Source of the DNA: Eubacterium sp.
Lineage (GTDB): Bacteria; Bacillota; Clostridia; Oscillospirales; Acutalibacteraceae
Assembly: GCA_022511225.1 (NCBI GenBank)
Contig: JAFLRZ010000022.1
Span: forward strand, 1 to 33,746
Direction: 5' to 3'
Length of the DNA: 33,746 nucleotides
The notes below the pieces were generated by a model. That model was not told the DNA's origin, did not search any database, and saw only the letters and a program-made list of their open reading frames with translations. Made by a program: the position numbers and the translations under genes. Below, piece after piece: positions 32,560 through 33,746 of the stretch (position 1 is its first letter; each line of letters starts with the position of its first letter).

Positions 32560-33309
32560 ATGGTAGTGCTTAAAAGTAGCCGAGAGATTGAGCTTATGAA
32601 AGAAGCTTGTCAGATTTCGGCTGAAGCATTATTAGTAGCCGGCGAGGCTGTTAAGCCGGGAGTTTCTACTAAGGAAATTGATGATATTGCATATAAGTTC
32701 ATCAAAAAGCACGGTGCGACTCCCAACTTCCTCAATTACGGAGGTTTTCCGGCTACTGCATGTATTTCTATAAATGATGAGGTTATTCACGGTATTCCCA
32801 GAGCTGACAGAATCATTCAAGAGGGTGATATAGTCAGCATAGATTTAGGTGCTGCAAAGAACGGTTATAACGGCGATAATGCTGCTACTTTTGCTGCAGG
32901 GACTTGCTCTCCCGAAGCAAAGCGGCTGATGGATACAACCCGCGAGAGCCTATACAAAGGTATCGAGCAGGCTATCCCCGGCAACAGAATCGGCGATATA
33001 GCAAACGCTGTGCAAACCTACTGCGAAGAGCGTGGATTTGGTGTAGTTCGTGACTTCGTCGGTCACGGTGTCGGCACCAAGCTTCATGAAGAACCAAGCG
33101 TACCAAACTTCGGTCACGCAGGTCGTGGTATCAGACTGTTACCCGGAATGACATTGGCAATTGAACCAATGATAAATCTGGGAAGCTATAAGGTTAAGCA
33201 GCTATCAGACGGTTGGACTGTCAAAACTGCTGACGGCAAGCTGTCTGCTCATTTTGAGCACACAATAGCTATCACGTCAAACGGTCCCGTAATTTTGACA
33301 AAGGTCTGA
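32560..33309 (+). CDS. map: Methionine aminopeptidase, type I
   Basis: Map removes the initiator Met from nascent proteins. At 249 residues it has the type I length without the SH3-like N-terminal extension. The five metal ligands are present: Asp in SIDLGA, Asp in YNGDNAATF, His in GHGVGTKLHE, Glu in MTLAIEPM and Glu in HFEHTIAIT. ATG at 32560 follows TTGGAGG by 6 nt and gives the family length; a longer frame into adk is rejected. The KOW-domain gene often found after map in Firmicutes is absent. Confidence 0.97.
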   Translation: MVVLKSSREIELMKEACQISAEALLVAGEAVKPGVSTKEIDDIAYKFIKKHGATPNFLNYGGFPATACISINDEVIHGIPRADRIIQEGDIVSIDLGAAKNGYNGDNAATFAAGTCSPEAKRLMDTTRESLYKGIEQAIPGNRIGDIANAVQTYCEERGFGVVRDFVGHGVGTKLHEEPSVPNFGHAGRGIRLLPGMTLAIEPMINLGSYKVKQLSDGWTVKTADGKLSAHFEHTIAITSNGPVILTKV

Positions 33310-33401
33310 TAGTGTAGTCAATTGCAGGCGATTACGCCGTAATGTGATTCCAGTTAAATAGAAACATCAATCGTATTAATTAATTATTGGCGAGGTATAA
33401 G

Positions 33402-33620
33402 ATGTCAAAGTCAGATATGATAGAAGTTGAGGGTACAGTGGTTGAGGTTTTACCTAATACAACCTTTAAGGTAGCGCTTCAGAACGACCACATTATTATT
33501 GCCCACATCAGCGGAAAGTTAAGAATGAACAACATTCGTATTCTCCCTGGTGATAAGGTAACTATGGAGATGTCACCGTATGACCTTACAAAGGGTCGTA
33601 TAATTTGGCGCTCAAAGTAA
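33402..33620 (+). CDS. infA: Translation initiation factor IF-1
   Basis: IF-1 binds the A site of the 30S subunit during initiation. With ATG at 33402 it is 72 residues, the invariant bacterial length. The OB-fold core reads [18 protein letters not shown] near 8-25, then [19 protein letters not shown]. An upstream in-frame ATT-type frame from 33387 has no site; GAGG at 33392-33395 fits the ATG at 33402. Confidence 0.97.
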   Translation: MSKSDMIEVEGTVVEVLPNTTFKVALQNDHIIIAHISGKLRMNNIRILPGDKVTMEMSPYDLTKGRIIWRSK

Positions 33621-33640
33621 TATTTAGGAGGATATTCAAA

Positions 33641-33746
33641 ATGAAAGTTAGACCTTCTGTAAAGAAAATTTGCGATAAATGCAAGGTAATTAAGCGCAAT
33701 GGAAAAGTAATGGTTATCTGTGAAAATCCAAAGCACAAACAGCGTC
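33641..33746 (+). CDS. rpmJ: 50S ribosomal protein L36 (cut by window end)
   Basis: Thirty-five codons are visible: [20 protein letters not shown], then a [10 protein letters not shown] end. This is the small zinc-type L36 of about 37 residues with C-x-x-C, a later Cys and His (C11, C14, C27, H32). TTAGGAGG precedes the ATG. Only about two residues and the stop lie beyond the window. Its place after infA is standard; rpsM would be expected next. Confidence 0.96.
   Translation, partial: MKVRPSVKKICDKCKVIKRNGKVMVICENPKHKQR

Noticed and set aside
1-33746. CRISPR arrays and tRNA or rRNA genes
   Set aside because: No regularly spaced direct repeats, and no cloverleaf or rRNA sequence was recognised by reading.

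Overview
The window reads as a chromosomal segment of a low- to mid-GC, endospore-forming Clostridia (Firmicutes/Bacillota). The Ruminococcaceae/Oscillospiraceae group is the most likely placement, but that is inference from gene order and protein flavour, not a match I could run. It carries Spo0A, SpoIVB, a CotJC-type coat gene, HPr kinase, RapZ, WhiA, Firmicutes-style DnaE and the S10/spc ribosomal operons.

Region 1 (about 1-7387) is accessory DNA, visibly AT-rich except for the recombinase gene. It holds a partial and a complete GNAT acetyltransferase, a GrpB-family protein, a small CDCPAC-motif protein, a membrane acyltransferase, a DnaQ-like exonuclease, a membrane-anchored NERD protein, a 54-aa small protein, an HExxH metallopeptidase-like protein and a 557-aa large serine recombinase. 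The recombinase lies at the right edge of this DNA. Its last codons run antisense into the first 62 codons of a cotJC-like spore-coat/manganese-catalase gene (minus strand, 7387-7572). CotJC homology stops abruptly at ...LLTDIG, just before the metal-binding TEExxH segment, and the rest of the gene is not in the window. The simplest reading is a recombinase-encoding intervening element inserted in a sporulation gene, architecturally like the skin element in sigK. Its left end would lie upstream of base 1.

Region 2 (7691-18253) is core. A family-4 glycosyltransferase (minus) is divergent from an hprK, ROK glucokinase, murB, rapZ, whiA, dnaE run, followed by pfkA with its own promoter. The run links sugar-phosphate sensing, glucose phosphorylation, peptidoglycan precursor synthesis and replication. 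yvcK, which usually sits between rapZ and whiA, is absent.

Region 3 (18400-20650) is the sporulation pair spoIVB-spo0A, ending in a strong terminator.

Region 4 (20650-33746) opens with a consensus promoter (TTGACA-17-TATAAT) and an unusually long leader of about 495 nt. The leader has an elaborate secondary structure, including a 28-position near-perfect helix and a 3' terminator whose 5' arm overlaps a competing stem. It precedes the S10-spc operons: rpsJ rplC rplD rplW rplB rpsS rplV rpsC rplP rpmC rpsQ rplN rplX rplE rpsN rpsH rplF rplR rpsE rpmD rplO secY adk map infA rpmJ. rpmJ is cut two codons before its expected end by the window edge.

The two most interesting signals are the element splitting cotJC, with the recombinase reading frame crossing the attachment junction, and the large structured, possibly attenuating leader RNA upstream of rpsJ.
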